Origin: Rhopalosiphum padi
Lineage: Eukaryota > Arthropoda > Insecta > Hemiptera > Aphididae
Direction of reading: 5' to 3'
NCBI RefSeq assembly: GCF_020882245.1
Contig: NC_083600.1
Coordinates: 46,471,019 to 46,535,018 of the forward strand
DNA: 64,000 nucleotides
Shown: positions 1 to 13,474 of the stretch, one piece after another
Layout of the letters: each line of letters opens with the position of its first letter
How positions within the stretch are numbered: position 1 is the stretch's first letter
Notes under the pieces: model-generated
Seen by the model: only the letters and a program-made list of their open reading frames with translations
What the model was told of the DNA's origin: nothing
Database searches by the model: none
Made by a program: the position numbers and the translations under genes

Positions 1-1674
1 CGTACACCACATGCAACATGCTGAACATAATAATAATTATACACATATAGTCAATTCAATGCGACTAATAGTTTTTTTTCCATCAGTCAAATTACTAAAT
101 ACGCAAATATATTTGAGGAAGACTAATGCGTTTAATAATAATATATCCTTGTTTTGATATATTACTGATAAATAGGTATTTAATCATAACTATGCTATAA
201 ATGTACCTAAAGTACCATAGTTCAACAATTATATAATATTACGATATGTTTATCTTAATGTTAGTTAGTTAATATTACAGTAATTTATTTTGCTTCAAAA
301 GATATATACATTAAATTATTCACCATTTATGATATAATAAATAGTTATTTTATTAATTTTGTAATAATATATGATTAGTGAACAAACAATTAAATGTTTT
401 TAATGTTATCGTAATCGCTTATAATGTATAATCATACATTAATTCCTACCATAAAATCGCCAATAAATCATAACTATTTCGTAATAGTTATTATTTTTTT
501 AATATATAATATATTAACTCAGTTTTTTGAACGGTGAAAATTCCAGTATCTACCTGAATTTTAAGATTAAAACTTTAAGGAAATTCATAAAAAAAAAAAC
601 ATAAACATTTTCAAATTATTTGAATGATTGAAGTTTATTTTTTGACGAAATTTGATGTTTAAACATATAGTTATAATTTATATTTTAATAATTTTTGTTA
701 TATTATTATTTAAAAAATATTGATCGTTGAAACTTGAAATTTTCCACTATTGCTTAAATTATTATTATCATTTTATATGTGCAATCAAAGTTTCAAAATA
801 TATAGATTAATTTTAAGTTATTCGTACCACGAACCTATTCACACCATTTTGTCACCTACGTCAGTATTGACTAATAAGTTAATAACAACTAGTAATATTG
901 TAATTCGTTATTCGATTGAAGTAAAAGTGTCACCGTGCTGCAATATTATTGGTTAGGACTTTGATAGAGCGTACATTTAGTATAATTTATTCCGTTGCTT
1001 TTTGTTGTTATTTGTGTACGTTTTTAATGCAAATAATATATTATGTATATATTGTTTGCACCTTATTAACAATTTAAAAATATTGAGTATTCTATTCCTT
1101 TGATAATATGTCGTTTATAATATTGTTCTTTTAATCATAATCAAATATTACCTATAAACTAACTTGAACCAATTACTCTTTTTTTCAATGATATCGTAAT
1201 ATATAATGAGCATAAATAGGATTGCATAAAATAGACTGACCCAGAGGTCTTTTACCTTTTTTTATGCTGAACTGAATAAAAAATACATTTAAACATTGTT
1301 ACATAATATGTAATAACTATATTATGATATTAGAAAGCCGAGAAAAATCATTCTATTATTATATTTTACCGTGTTTATACAATAAAAAGAAAAATGTATT
1401 TTATTATTTTATTTTCATTGAATTTGACCAATTTCCTCACAATAACACTCGGATATTTATATACAGCCAACATTTTGGAATCAAAGTTAAAAAAAATATA
1501 AGTTAGTTTATTTAGCAATTTAGCAGGTTCAGAAGCTCAACTGTTATATTGAATCCCCTTTAATTAATCTGTATTGATTATTATATAATATAACAATTTA
1601 TAAATGGAGTCATAAAGTATTTAATTTCATTAGTATTTTTAAACAAATACATCCATTACCATTTTTAATTTTTG

Positions 1675-2119
1675 TTAAGCGATCGCCACACCAACATTTA
1701 TTTTCTCTGTCTATCTCCCACATAATATTGGAGTAATTATATTCCGTATTTCCACAATTACGACTCTCTGGTTCAGTTTAGAGCAAACACACCTATTATA
1801 TATATTTTATAAAGAAAAATATTTATTGTGCATTTGGCCGGAAAGATTTTTATTATTTATATTTTTGAATAAGTTGTTAATGTTTAAAAATAAACGAAAT
1901 TATTTTAAATTAAAACATAATTATATTTATAAAAAATGTAATTATTAAAAATCTATACGGTCAATGTACAAGTAATATTCTTCTTTATAATATATTTAAT
2001 AGGTGCCTTTGCCCTCAACTGAACCAAAGAGTCGTAATCATGGAAATACGGAATATCTTTGTTTCTACATTATGTGGGAGATAGACAGAGAAAACAAATT
2101 TGGTGTGACAGCATCTTAA
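1675..2119. mobile_element. TTAA-flanked foldback MITE (copy 1)
   Basis: Two arms of about 115 bp (1679-1795 and 1997-2115) are imperfect reverse complements, both carrying the strings TTTTCTCTGTCTATCTCCCA and TTCCGTATTTCCA, around a ~200 bp AT-rich loop. The element is bounded on both sides by TTAA (1675-1678 and 2116-2119). TTAA target sites are typical of piggyBac-type transposition (family knowledge). There is no coding capacity, so this is a non-autonomous copy. Related ends occur at 44730-45143 and 53830-53883. Confidence 0.75.
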
Positions 2120-3714
2120 TGAATAAAATAATTACCAAATTTAATAAATAAATAGACGATCAACTGTTGATTAAACTGTTAAAGTCAACGGGGTTATTTA
2201 AAAGATCAGATTATTTACCATAACATACTACAACATGTATAATTTATTAAATAATTTCTGTACTGCGTGATATAATTATAATTTAAATAGTGCAAGTGTG
2301 TGACGATAGTTTAAATTTTTAAATCTATATTAACTATAATATTTATAAATAGCAAATTGTTCAATCTATATGTTAGGGTTATAGAAGGGAATAATTAATA
2401 TTTCTTGTGATTGAGCTTTAAGGTAATTATAAACTAATAATTAATCAAACGGCATTTATTGCTAATTCCCAGGTTCTCTACTTACAATAAATTATTCTAA
2501 AATTAATAATATTTAATATGTACGAGTATAAGAAAATGCCATAATTTTTGTTGTGTAATTTAATGATTTAATGCTAAAAGTAGGTTAAATTGGTTGCCAA
2601 AAGTCTTAAATGGGTCTGGGGTCTGTTTACAAATATTCTATAAATATATTAATATATATCTTGAATTATTCAATGGTATGTTGAGCATTTTTGTTGTTCA
2701 AGTACTGTATAACATACACAATAAATGGGAGTTCTGTTTAAAAATTCCAAACAATAAACCTTTTTTCTTAAAAATTACGATTTGGTAGTATAGGTAACTG
2801 AAACAACCTATTATATTGATCGTATGACGGCAAATGATAAAGAAAACATACACTTACAAAGTAAAATACAAAAAAAGTATTTAACAAATATTTATATATT
2901 TTATTACCTATATATTATGCATAATATATCGAGTCGGGAGATCGATACTCTGGTGGGAGTGTCATTATTAACTTTTACCCCCATAAACACGGTAATAGCT
3001 TCTCTTCACGTCAGAACACGGCGGCACTGCCACGGGGCTCAAAACTATTATTATCCACCATGGTACAAATCAATAATAATAATAACTATTATTAAGGCTG
3101 GGATTTTGATTTGAAGCGAAGCTCCATAAGTTTAAAATGTGTCTTAGTCTTTAGGCAATGATGATTATTTTATTGATATTTTTATTTTATATTTTATTTG
3201 CAAATTCAAATTTTCAATGTTTTTGGGCATATTTTTCAAATTTTCAGAAGTTTTTTCATAAAATACTTTTGTATCGACCGTAAAGTAATTGCACACTGCT
3301 GTACAAAATGTATATTTGTAATAAAAACCAGTTTATTATCTGTATAGGATTAGAAATACATAGACATAATAGTGGTCAGATAATGTCGAACGCGTATTAT
3401 AGTAACGTCACGTTAATAATATATATACGTTCGAACGTTCGTATAAACGAATAGCAATAATAATCGTCGGCGACCGTGTCCATACCTACAAATAATTCAT
3501 TAAATGGGCGGTAACAATTTTATTGACAATACTTCTGTTTTAATGTCCTTACCATATTTTTAAATTGTATTCTGAAACAAAGTCACCATTATAAACAACC
3601 CTATAGGTTTTCCCTATACTTACGTCGTATTTTATTAAACAATCAAAAGTTAATATTTTAAGATACCCGTGGCGTTTTCGAACTGTTTATTTGTACGGCA
3701 TTAAAATACCAGCC

Positions 3715-4734
3715 CAGGGCCGTCCTTAGAATTTGTGAGGCCCGGGTCAAAAATACTTGCAACACCTTTTTGTTGAACCTACATCGTTATTTTGATATAA
3801 TTTTTTATATTTACTAATCATATCACAACATACGGGTAGAACACGATTGAGATCGGTCCTTATCGGCCGTACCTTTTTTAATAGCACGATTGAGAACGTT
3901 CTTACCTGCTAACTTTTATGCAACGTTGTCACATTAATTAAAAATAAAAATAATAAAAATACAATATACAATATATATAAGATATCAATCACTATATTTT
4001 GGTTACAAAATAAACTTACCTGGAATCTATATTTATATACAACATATTTGTCAGCTTAAGATTAAAAATTAAAAAAATTAATATTTATTTACAATATATT
4101 TATATACCTATTTTATTTGTCAGCTTAAGATTAAAAATTTAAAAAATCAATATTTATTTGCCAGTATATATGTCGTATACACAATTTAAATTTTTTTTCC
4201 CAAGTACTTATTTCCGGTTAATTTTAAATACCTTATTATGTCCTTATTTTGTTCAAACTCTTTATATAAATTAATTGTTGAAACAATACGATTATAATCT
4301 TTGCTGGCCATGGTTTTTGTAATATTATTTTCAATGGAGTTGATTATTGCCACGGTTTGTGTTTGGGTTTCCTTTAAGACAGAAATTACTGCATGTGTCA
4401 AAACACCAAAAAGAGATGCTTTTGCATCAAAATCCCAGTCCTAAATATTATTACTAAAAGTTAAGATAAATGGCAACGTCGCTAGAAAAATCGATCTCAA
4501 TCGTTTGATTTTAAGGTACAAAATAATGTTTCTTTGATCTGCCGACATCGTTCTCAATCGTGTTGCTAAAAAGGTAAAACGTTCTCAATCGTACAACACC
4601 GAAAACATACAATTTATCGAAAATTAAACAATTTAAAAAAATAAATTTCACTACTTTTTTTAAACGTGAGGCTCCAAATTTAAACAAAATGCACGAGGCC
4701 CTGCCCGACCCCCCCCCCCCCTAAGGACGGCCCT
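3715..4734. mobile_element. hAT-like non-autonomous element, ~1 kb
   Basis: The left end reads CAGGGCCGTCCTTAG, and the right end contains its reverse complement CTAAGGACGGCCCT after a C homopolymer (about 4710-4721). Just inside both ends are repeated subterminal motifs. CACGATTGAGA(T/A)CG-like copies lie near 3843 and 3885, and the opposite orientation, CG(T/A)TCTCAATCG, near 4489, 4549 and 4581. That arrangement is typical of hAT transposase binding sites. A 71-codon frame at 4186-4401 on the minus strand could be a transposase relic but was not identified. No convincing 8-bp target duplication was seen. Confidence 0.6.
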
Positions 4735-4909
4735 ATAGTAATAAGTAATAACGTTAATCGTATGTGTATACCGATAAGAGGATTGCGGTGTGGAAAAAAC
4801 ACGTCATCACATTGACATAATAATAATACATAATAATACAATACCGCGTAGAATGATTTATACATCATATTATTATTATTATTCGTGTCGTTTTATTGTA
4901 CCGCTGCAG

Positions 4910-5307
4910 GTGATCCAGCCAACGCCGTGCATGTCACCGAGCGGCGGCAGCCAGGAAAGTTTCTCGGACGTGCCCAGGCACACCGAACAGCTGTTGCCGG
5001 CCGCGTCCGAGCGGTTCCGGAAACCACCGCAGCCGCCGCGGAAGACGGTGTCGTCGTCGTCGTCCATGGCGGCGCCCATCGCCAGCATCCGGACGTCGTG
5101 CAGCAGTTGCAGCGACGACGCCGCTTCCACCGCCACCACGGTCAACTCGTCCGTGTTCGTCGACGAGTGTTGCTGCGCGACCGCGTCGTCACCGCCACCG
5201 GCGCATTCGTCGCAGACCCACGACAACGACTTCGACGACGGCGTGTCGTTAGCGTCACAGCTGACCACCGCCGAACCGGCAAAAGGTTGGGAGACTATAG
5301 TTAAACA

Positions 5308-5338
<31 letters not shown>

Positions 5339-6113
5339 TTTTTTTTTTTTTTAAACGAACTCGATCGGTTTGATAGACTGTTAAAATGACTTGGCTTTTT
5401 TTAATCGATTTAAAAGTAATCTATCGAGTTGAGACAATTTTTGAGACGTCTTTGCAGGTTTCGATGATTTAATACGCTAAGTACCTACCGTATACACATG
5501 ATGATAGTTTTCAACAAAAATAATCTCACACTTTCTTCATAAAATAACATTATGTTATTATTATAAGACCAACTGTATAACTCGACTTCGCTCAGAGAAA
5601 AACGAACGATCATAAAATTTGGCGCTATATTGGTGTACATCGAATTTTTTTAAAAAATCTTTTTTATTTATCTATTGGCAAATATACCTATATAATGTTA
5701 TATAAGCAAGTAGTTTCCAAGTCACATACAAGCCCCACACAAACGTAATATTCGTTTTTTTTTCTAATATTTGAGTTTTTCTATTATTTTTTGTTTGTTT
5801 AACTCGTCCTACTTTGGTTACAGCATCTTGTGCGAGGCGATACTCACCGCCGCCGACCACTAACCGCGGTAACGGCACGTATCGGATCGACGGCGATCGC
5901 GACGCGGCTAAAACAGTTGGAGGTGCCGCCGTGTCTGCGGTCAGATCGTACCACGATTTCAACCGCAGGCCGCAGCAACCGTCGACAGTCGGCCGAAACG
6001 TGATCGTTGTCCAGGCGGACGTCAACCCCGTAGCCGACTCGATCGTCAACGCCAACTCATTATCAGGGTCTTTACGCGCGCTTTACGACGCGTCTAAAGA
6101 AACATTGTTCTAG
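4910..6113 (+). CDS. Unidentified low-complexity protein, last two coding exons (partial)
   Basis: Exons 4910-5285 and 5824-6113 join in frame (phase 1). The first acceptor is CTGCAG|GTG, the donor AAAAG|GTTGGG, the second acceptor GTTACAG|CA, and the stop TAG is at 6111-6113. Together they encode the C-terminal 221 residues of a longer protein whose earlier exons lie upstream of the window. The tail is rich in Ser, Pro, Thr and Ala, with a proline-arginine patch KPPQPPRK that could bind SH3 domains (inference) and a Cys-rich stretch, and it ends ALYDASKETLF. This looks like a disordered cytoplasmic or scaffold tail. I do not recognise the family. Its GC content is far above the surroundings, giving long shadow frames on both strands. 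An AATAAA at 6763-6768 is a possible polyadenylation signal. Confidence 0.65.
5307..5352. repeat. (TTA)n microsatellite followed by poly-T
   Basis: A run of about ten TTA units runs directly into a homopolymeric T tract, just inside the intron after the donor at 5286. Confidence 0.85.
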
Positions 6114-9100
6114 TTTAAGGCTAAAATACGTGTCGTGTAATATACGTGTTGTTCGGGAATATTGTCGTATGTATACTTTTATGTAGGCATATATTATTGT
6201 TGTGTATTGTATAAAATACTTGTGTGCAAGTATACATATTATAATGTTTTAGTAAATATGTGTATAATATATTCTATATGCATATGAAATCAGGGTCACC
6301 TATACCATTAAGCATGCCTGCAGACATCCACAGCATCGGTCCTCGATAATAGTGGCGCGAAGCTAAGTAAAAAATAAAATAAAATGGCGTAGCAATCACG
6401 ACCGGTGCGGCTATTATACACACCAAGCAACTCGTTATCCGAAACAAATGCTGTAGCGTCTTATAATATTTCATAAGGGCTAGAGGCCTATAGAACGAAC
6501 GGACTGAATTGTTCCTATGAGGTATCAATAGATCGAGAAAGTCGTATACTTTTAATGAAACATTCGATGTGATTGGTTGAGTAACGTTACACAATTACGA
6601 AAAAATGTTCAAAATCAATGAATTCTTCATTCGATATTATTATAACCATCGCGTTCAACGTTGGCTGGCAGTGGTGGTATCGATGGTATAATCTCTTGTT
6701 CCAAATCCTACCTATGTTAGTCTATAAGGTTTGGCTATAAGGTTCAAACTATATTGATATTCAAATAAAAAGAGTACTTCATTAATAAATCTTGTAAAAC
6801 ATTCTAGTGAGAAAAAAATTTAAAAATGTGATTTAATTTGGAAACTGAGTTAATAATTGTTTAATCTGTAGAAATATATCGATTCGATTTAATAATAAAA
6901 TATTACACTATTTAAAATATATCATATTGATGACGATCCTATATAAATTGATTTATACCTATTTGTTTTCGCCTGAGAGTTTACTAAATTTAGATTAATA
7001 CATTTCAAAAGATCAGATCATTTACTTGGTTTCTGTTTTATTTTAAATTTTTAAAGGCTATTATTTTTAAGTTTATTTTTTACACTGAGTCAACTAAGTG
7101 TTTTTATCGGGTTATACTTCAACTATCGTCGAACTTTTATTGACTGATACCGTGTTGTTTTTCCAGTTAGCTGTCTAAAACGCCACCATTGCCGCCGATA
7201 ATCTGTCGTATCGTTATGATTAAATGCCACTCTGTTTTATCATTACCTACTACTGCTGGGTTATTAAAATAAAATTTCGGAAAAGTCCGTCATCTGGGTG
7301 TGAAACGTCGTTATTAATTATCTGGTGGTACCCTAACACCTCGCCTTTTCGTACCACCTCCCACGATAAATCATCTCGGGATGATAATAATAATATGATA
7401 ATACATGACACTCCGTAATGACTAAATATTGTATAAAGGCTATTTGTGCATTTTTTAAATGTTATTCTTGAACGGGATCCACATGCGAATCTTGTATAAA
7501 TGAAAATAGCGAATAGTGCCCGTGCATCATATAATAATACCTATATATAAGCATGTAGACGAATAGGAGTGTGTATCTTATGTGTGTTATACGTATAATA
7601 TATTATTATGACTTATAGAATACTACCAAATTATATATGTTATAAATTATAGAATATCTATGTTCGTCCCCGTCAAAAACTTTCATAAAATTAATATTTT
7701 CGACTGTGTTTGAAGTTCCGCGATTGTTGTATAATCTGTAAAATATATTTTGATTTACCAAAATGATCGTTTAAGTAACGACTAATACGTTAGTAAAAGT
7801 TTGGGTAGAATTCGATTGTGTACGGTGCTTAATCACAAAAACTTTTTCAAATAACACGATTTCGTACGGTAATTTAATTTTATTCGAGTGCGATGTTGCC
7901 AAATTTTACAAAGTATACAGAATACAGATATAATACAAATTCAAAATAAAACAAATCTATAGAATAACAAACAATAAATAAACAACAGCCAATGCCAAAG
8001 TGTTCATCCAACACTTGTACCAATACTAAACAAGGTCCATTAAGACACGTATATTTGTGTTCAAACATGTGCTTAGTTTAACACATTATATACAATATAT
8101 GTATTTGTATACAATCATTTATATTTTTATTTATAATTTTTTTTTAATATTTATTTGAACTACAATGTTTAACTACAGCATTAAGACCTACTGGGAAAAA
8201 TAAGCAACAATTTATTTTTACCCATAAAACCCTCTAATTCGATTTTTTGAACTTTGACCTATAAAAAATATTTCAACAGTGACATTTAAAAAATTGTATG
8301 TTAATTATAAATGTTACAACATTATTTATTGAGTAGATAACTATAACATATAACATATTTTATGTATTACTTTTTTATATGTCAAAATACACACTTCAAA
8401 AAAGGTAAATCATACGCAAAATAGCACAATCGGGTTCTATCCAAAAAATGTATGTTTATACGCGTGGATGTGTTGAGCACACGAGAATATTAGATTGATA
8501 AAATATGGTTTTTTTTTTCTAGCAGCATAATGATATAATAAGTTAATTTAAATTCCATTCAGAATAGGAAATGCAAATATCGTAAAATTCTCGTATAAGG
8601 TAAAGGTATACTTTTGTGTAAATTTTAAGTAAAACCTTGTGTTTAATTGTATAATAAATATTTTATCGTAGTGTGTACCTACTTGAACCAAAATTATTTA
8701 ATTTAATATCTATATAATGTGAGTTAGCTGCGTGTTACAATTTAAAATTTAAAATTAAGCTATTATATAATGTGTCAATGCTAGTACATTCGACGTAACG
8801 AATTTAGGTAGGTAGGTTATATTATCTCTGGCCGAATGAAGGATAATAATATTATAAGTTATAACCAATTAATTCTAAGCGGCCTAATGTTTGTGTCATT
8901 ACTTAATCACAATAACAATGGTATGATATAGGTTCAATAATTTTTTGAAAACAATGTTATTATTAATTTTCATTTGTTGTGTTTGTTACATAAACTTATC
9001 TAAAGTTCACACGTTACATATTATTGTGTTGAGTACAGGGTATTTTTTGAGACACGAATTTAAGGTTTGCGATGAAAAGGAATTAACATAATATGTTAGC

Positions 9101-10929
9101 TAACATCAATGTTATGCTTGTTATGATTTGTAAAATTTTTATGAATGTCGTCTCAAATTATCCAAGCAAATACTCTTAAATTAATCTTATCACATAATGC
9201 AAATGCCTAATTTGCATGAAACATTTTTTTAAATGAAAAAAACTATTTTTTATTTGTACGAGAATCTCTATGTCTACCAAAAGGGCATATATAATATGAA
9301 TTATGAATAAAATATAACGTTCTTATTTGTTAAGTTTTTTTTAAAAAAAATATAACATAATATATTAAAATATTATGATGTACGTTCATCTTGTATATGA
9401 AGAACCTAAATGTGTTCGCGACGTGAAAAAAAGCGGTTAAGATTTGTATCACGAATATATGATTCGTTTTTTCGTTTTAATTGTATTATAATGTATTACT
9501 GTATAATATATTGTCGTATAAATATTAAAAATTGTTTATCAAACGTATAAAATGATAAGACCCATACATATTATGTTCATGAATATAGGTACTAGCTGGT
9601 GTGTTTTGATCAGAAACTACGGGAAACCGTTTCAGTAATCATCCGTAGTACTGTTAAGTTTCGGTTGCTTTCTTATTATGTACGAGGGTCGTCACGTTTA
9701 AATTGTGAGATGTTAGTAATGAAATAATTTTTAAATTATATTTTATAATAAATTTGTATAATTATATATACGATTTGTTGTGTTTCTATTGAGTGTTATA
9801 ATCATGGTAATATTTTAGTTGTATTCAAAAATACTAATATGTGTGTAAACTAAAGCTTACCTGTACAAACCATTTTGAATAGTTCACAGTACTTATAAAG
9901 TTTATAATTTACCCGTAGAAATCGATTCTGATTGTTTTTGTAAAGATGAACCGAAAAATTATTGTTAACCTTTGAATAATAAAATAAAATCATGTACAAC
10001 ACATAATATATTTATTTATTTATTTACGTGGTACGAAATTGCTTTGTCTAAAAGCCAATATTATCAATAAATTAGGTATTATTTTTAAAGAATCAATATC
10101 ATATTATTAAAAATAAATGTTTTTATTTTTATGTTCCATCTTCCATACAATAATATTTTGATAACAGTATTTGAAAAATAATAGTAAAAATAAGTTAAAA
10201 TTAACCAGCTAATGATTTAAAATAAAATAGTGAATTTATAACTACCATGTGAATTTATGTATTGCATTTAAAGTAATTTAAATCATTCTATATATAAGAT
10301 GATTATTTCAACAAAGAACATTGATAAGCCATTATCAAAAACTATATTAATTTTTAAAAAATTTAAAATTTAATACAAGATATGCATGAAATTCTAACGA
10401 GTACGGAAAAAAATTTTAAATTGTTATAATCATTTATTTTAGGTCAATCAAATCAACTTTGGACTTTTATTCTCATAAATACTGGTACCAGTTTGTTTTT
10501 CAAAAAATTAATACCGATTATTGTTTTATTTATTAACTTATTAAAACTATAAATTTAAATGAGATTATAGCATGGACCCATTACATGTAGCATGTTTATA
10601 ATTGAATTTCTTATTATAAATTAATTTATTATAATTTAAGCTTATAATGCATTATTCGGTATAAAATACATATTTTAGAATCTTAACCCTTGGATGATTG
10701 GATAAAAAAAAATGATATTAGAGACGTTAGTATAGAGTCTATACTATAGACTCTTAATGTCAACACACGCTACCAAGGCTACACTAAGAACAAATTTTTG
10801 GAGGAGGGAGGACGTGGTTATACAAATCTTAGTAAGTGGTGTATAAAATAATGCGAAAAAATGTCGGTATGAACCCCTAAACCCTACGACTTTACTCGCT
10901 ACCATACGAGCAAAACTATTGAAACTGAT

Positions 10930-11005
10930 ATTATCACAACACAAACTTACTCAGTGAAACCCAGTATTCTTAGGAGAAATCTAATTAAATAAATAAATAA
11001 TAAAA
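10930..11005 (+). repeat. Retroposon-like 3' end with (AAAT)n tail
   Basis: The sequence CAGTGAAACCCAGTATTCTT is followed by an A-rich spacer and several AAAT units. A related ending occurs at 20300-20362 (CAGTGGGGCCCAGTATTTC, then AAATAAATAAAT). The shared motif plus short tandem tail suggests two copies of one SINE or LINE 3' end. The 5' limits were not determined. Confidence 0.4.
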
Positions 11006-11480
11006 TATGCCGACACAATATTACCGTTTGGCGAACGGCGTAGAATAATTACACAGTAATTTTAAGAGCAGTAACAATAGTAATTCACAGTCTGTGAACG
11101 TCGTACACTATAACTGGGAAAACTAATTCTGTGACGGTTATATCCAATACTTCCAGTGATTCAATGCTATTACCCGAGGATTGAGGATCAGCAGTTGAAG
11201 TAATAAGGGCCATTGACTTTGCAACGGCAAAAGTATAATTTCAAAATTATAGTATAATTGATTTTTTTTTTTAATTTTCCAGATAGTTGGTTTAATACTT
11301 TTGACTCCTCTTTCCTTCTACCTAAGTAACAATTAGATCCAAATTATTACTAGAAATTATCCTTAAAATTCAAGATTATTTCTGTTCCAAAATATTATAA
11401 TAAACTAACAAATTCCATAAAAACTAATGTTTCACTACACTGATTTGCTTTAAGGTGAATGTTCTTATACCTATTGTATA

Positions 11481-11500
11481 ATATATATATATATATATAT
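11481..11500. repeat. (AT)n microsatellite
   Basis: An uninterrupted AT dinucleotide run. Confidence 0.9.
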
Positions 11501-12935
11501 TTAGCTTATGTAATATGTACTTTTTTTTTATCTGTCTGCACTTTGTGTTTATTTACAATTGTGTTAAAATCGCATTCCTCAAAAATATAGATAATATTAT
11601 GTAACTAAACATTTTCGTAAGGTATATAATTATTATACTATATCAAAATTAATAAATGTTGACCTAATTAATTTGATTGCAGAAAAATATATGTTCACGT
11701 GATCTTATTGTTTATTTTTGTTATGTTGTCATATTTATATTTATGTAAAAATCTATGTTATAGTATTATGTAAATAACAAAGTAGAAGGCCACATGATAA
11801 AATACATATATTATAATCTGATGCGATATTGCATCAGATAATATAAAGTATTATGTTATAAATTATCGAATTGTTATATAATTTATTTTATTTTTTATTA
11901 GGTACCTACGTACGTCCTACATCATTAATATTTAATTACAACAAATTAAAGTGTGTTATTATCTGTGATGAGTTTGGATCAAAGAAAAATTTGATGGTTT
12001 ATATTTTCAAAAAACCAAGAAATATACCTACATATATATACCAATGTGTATAAATTAGGTTTACGATATAAGTACATGCATTTTTGTTTTAAATAATTTT
12101 CTCTGTATCATTTTTTCATGCTATGAATCGTTTTTATATCTATGTAATGATTTTTCAATGAATTCAAATATTTCAACACTATTATCGTGACTCAACGAAT
12201 ATCTATTGACATTAGATACCTAACATACGACAGACAATCACAATATCCCAAATTTTATAATTTTATTTTAAAAGCTTCAATTTACTTTCTTTTTAACGAG
12301 TTTCCTAGAGGTACGCTTATGCATTTCATTATATTACAAATAAAATGTCTCAATTGGATTATTATAATTTTCTTATCATTAAGAACAGCACGAAATCCAT
12401 GCTACTATTAAATGTATAAATTAATTATTATTTATTTTTTATTTTTGTTTGTTGATACGATTCATATAATGAAATCTCCTATCGACAGAGCATAAAATTT
12501 AGTAAATACAGACGCTGTGATTTAAACGCTAATTAAGCAACTTAACCTCTTATCACTTTCGTTAGGAAGCATGTGTAATAATATCGTTCATATAAAATCC
12601 GATGTACTAGCACTTCATTTTTAAGTATATTAGTGACTGGTATTCATATTAATTTAAGTTGATCAGGTTCAAACATTTTTATTTTCAATTTTTTATTAGA
12701 AGCTGTTTTGAAGATTATACCGACTACAAATATTTCATGGTATATTAAATAGTATTAGTAAGTAAAATTGTATATTATTATTATAACAACCATTGCTATT
12801 ATATCAATAGGTATATTTTATTTTAGGATTGAAAAAAAAATCTTGTACTAAATACTTATACTTTTTTGGTAATTTACAAGTTCACACAATTGTAAATGTT
12901 TAATTATTTTAGCTGTGTGTTTGTGTAAGTATCAC

Positions 12936-13474
12936 AGTGTTTCTCAAACTGTTTTCTGCGGAGGCATCCATATATACTTAAATTTAAATCATTTAAAATA
13001 ATATTTCTATTTCATTTATAATTATACAATAACAAATTTGTAAAATTTGAATCTATTTATTCATATATAATTTTCAAAATGCGAATATGTATGGCACTAT
13101 CTTTAATAAAATTTAAAATTATTGTGCATTTATTCGAAATATTAAATATATATTCGATTATGTTTTTAGCAGTTTATTGTTCACGATGAATGAACCAGTG
13201 AGTTGATATAATAATGTTTTTATGAGAAATTTATTAAATACGTGTGACAAGGCCTATTACATTTTCTTGTCGTAGTTGCAGGACCATTAAAATAAAATAT
13301 TTTTAAATTATAGCTAAACTTGGACATGCAAATATATTATAATTGTATTACATAATACTGTACAATTTATTAAATTTATTATTTCTAATTAATTATTTTA
13401 TTTATTATTCGAGGTTCGTAATTATTTGTGTTGATATAATATATTATGTTGACGAGCCAGGTTGAGAAGCTTTG
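12936..13474. mobile_element. hAT-like dispersed repeat, copy 1
   Basis: It starts CAGTGTTTCTCAAACTG and ends CCAGGTTGAGAAGCTTTG, an imperfect terminal inverted repeat of the type seen on hAT elements. The interior matches 18193-18746 over most of its length; shared blocks include TTCACGATGAATGAA-like and TACGTGTGACAA-like strings and GTACAATTTATTA. It has no coding capacity. No clear 8-bp target duplication. Confidence 0.6.

Larger units (their letters stand above)
1..4909. other. Non-coding DNA, probably intron upstream of the 4910 exon
   Basis: No open frame here resembles a known protein, and the short frames present are AT-rich chance frames. The exon at 4910 starts in phase 0 after a splice acceptor, so its upstream exons must lie further left, and this stretch is best read as intron. 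It contains two transposon-like elements, described separately (1679-2115 and 3715-4734). Confidence 0.5.

Noticed and set aside
4879..5268. 129-codon minus-strand frame and 139-codon plus-strand frame over the GC-rich exon
   Set aside because: Shadows of the real exon in a GC-rich, stop-poor sequence. Only the 4910-5285 frame has matching splice sites and phase with 5824-6113.
6274..6594. 106-codon minus-strand frame with a hydrophobic segment
   Set aside because: No family resemblance, start context or splice partner. It probably lies in 3' UTR or repeat DNA.
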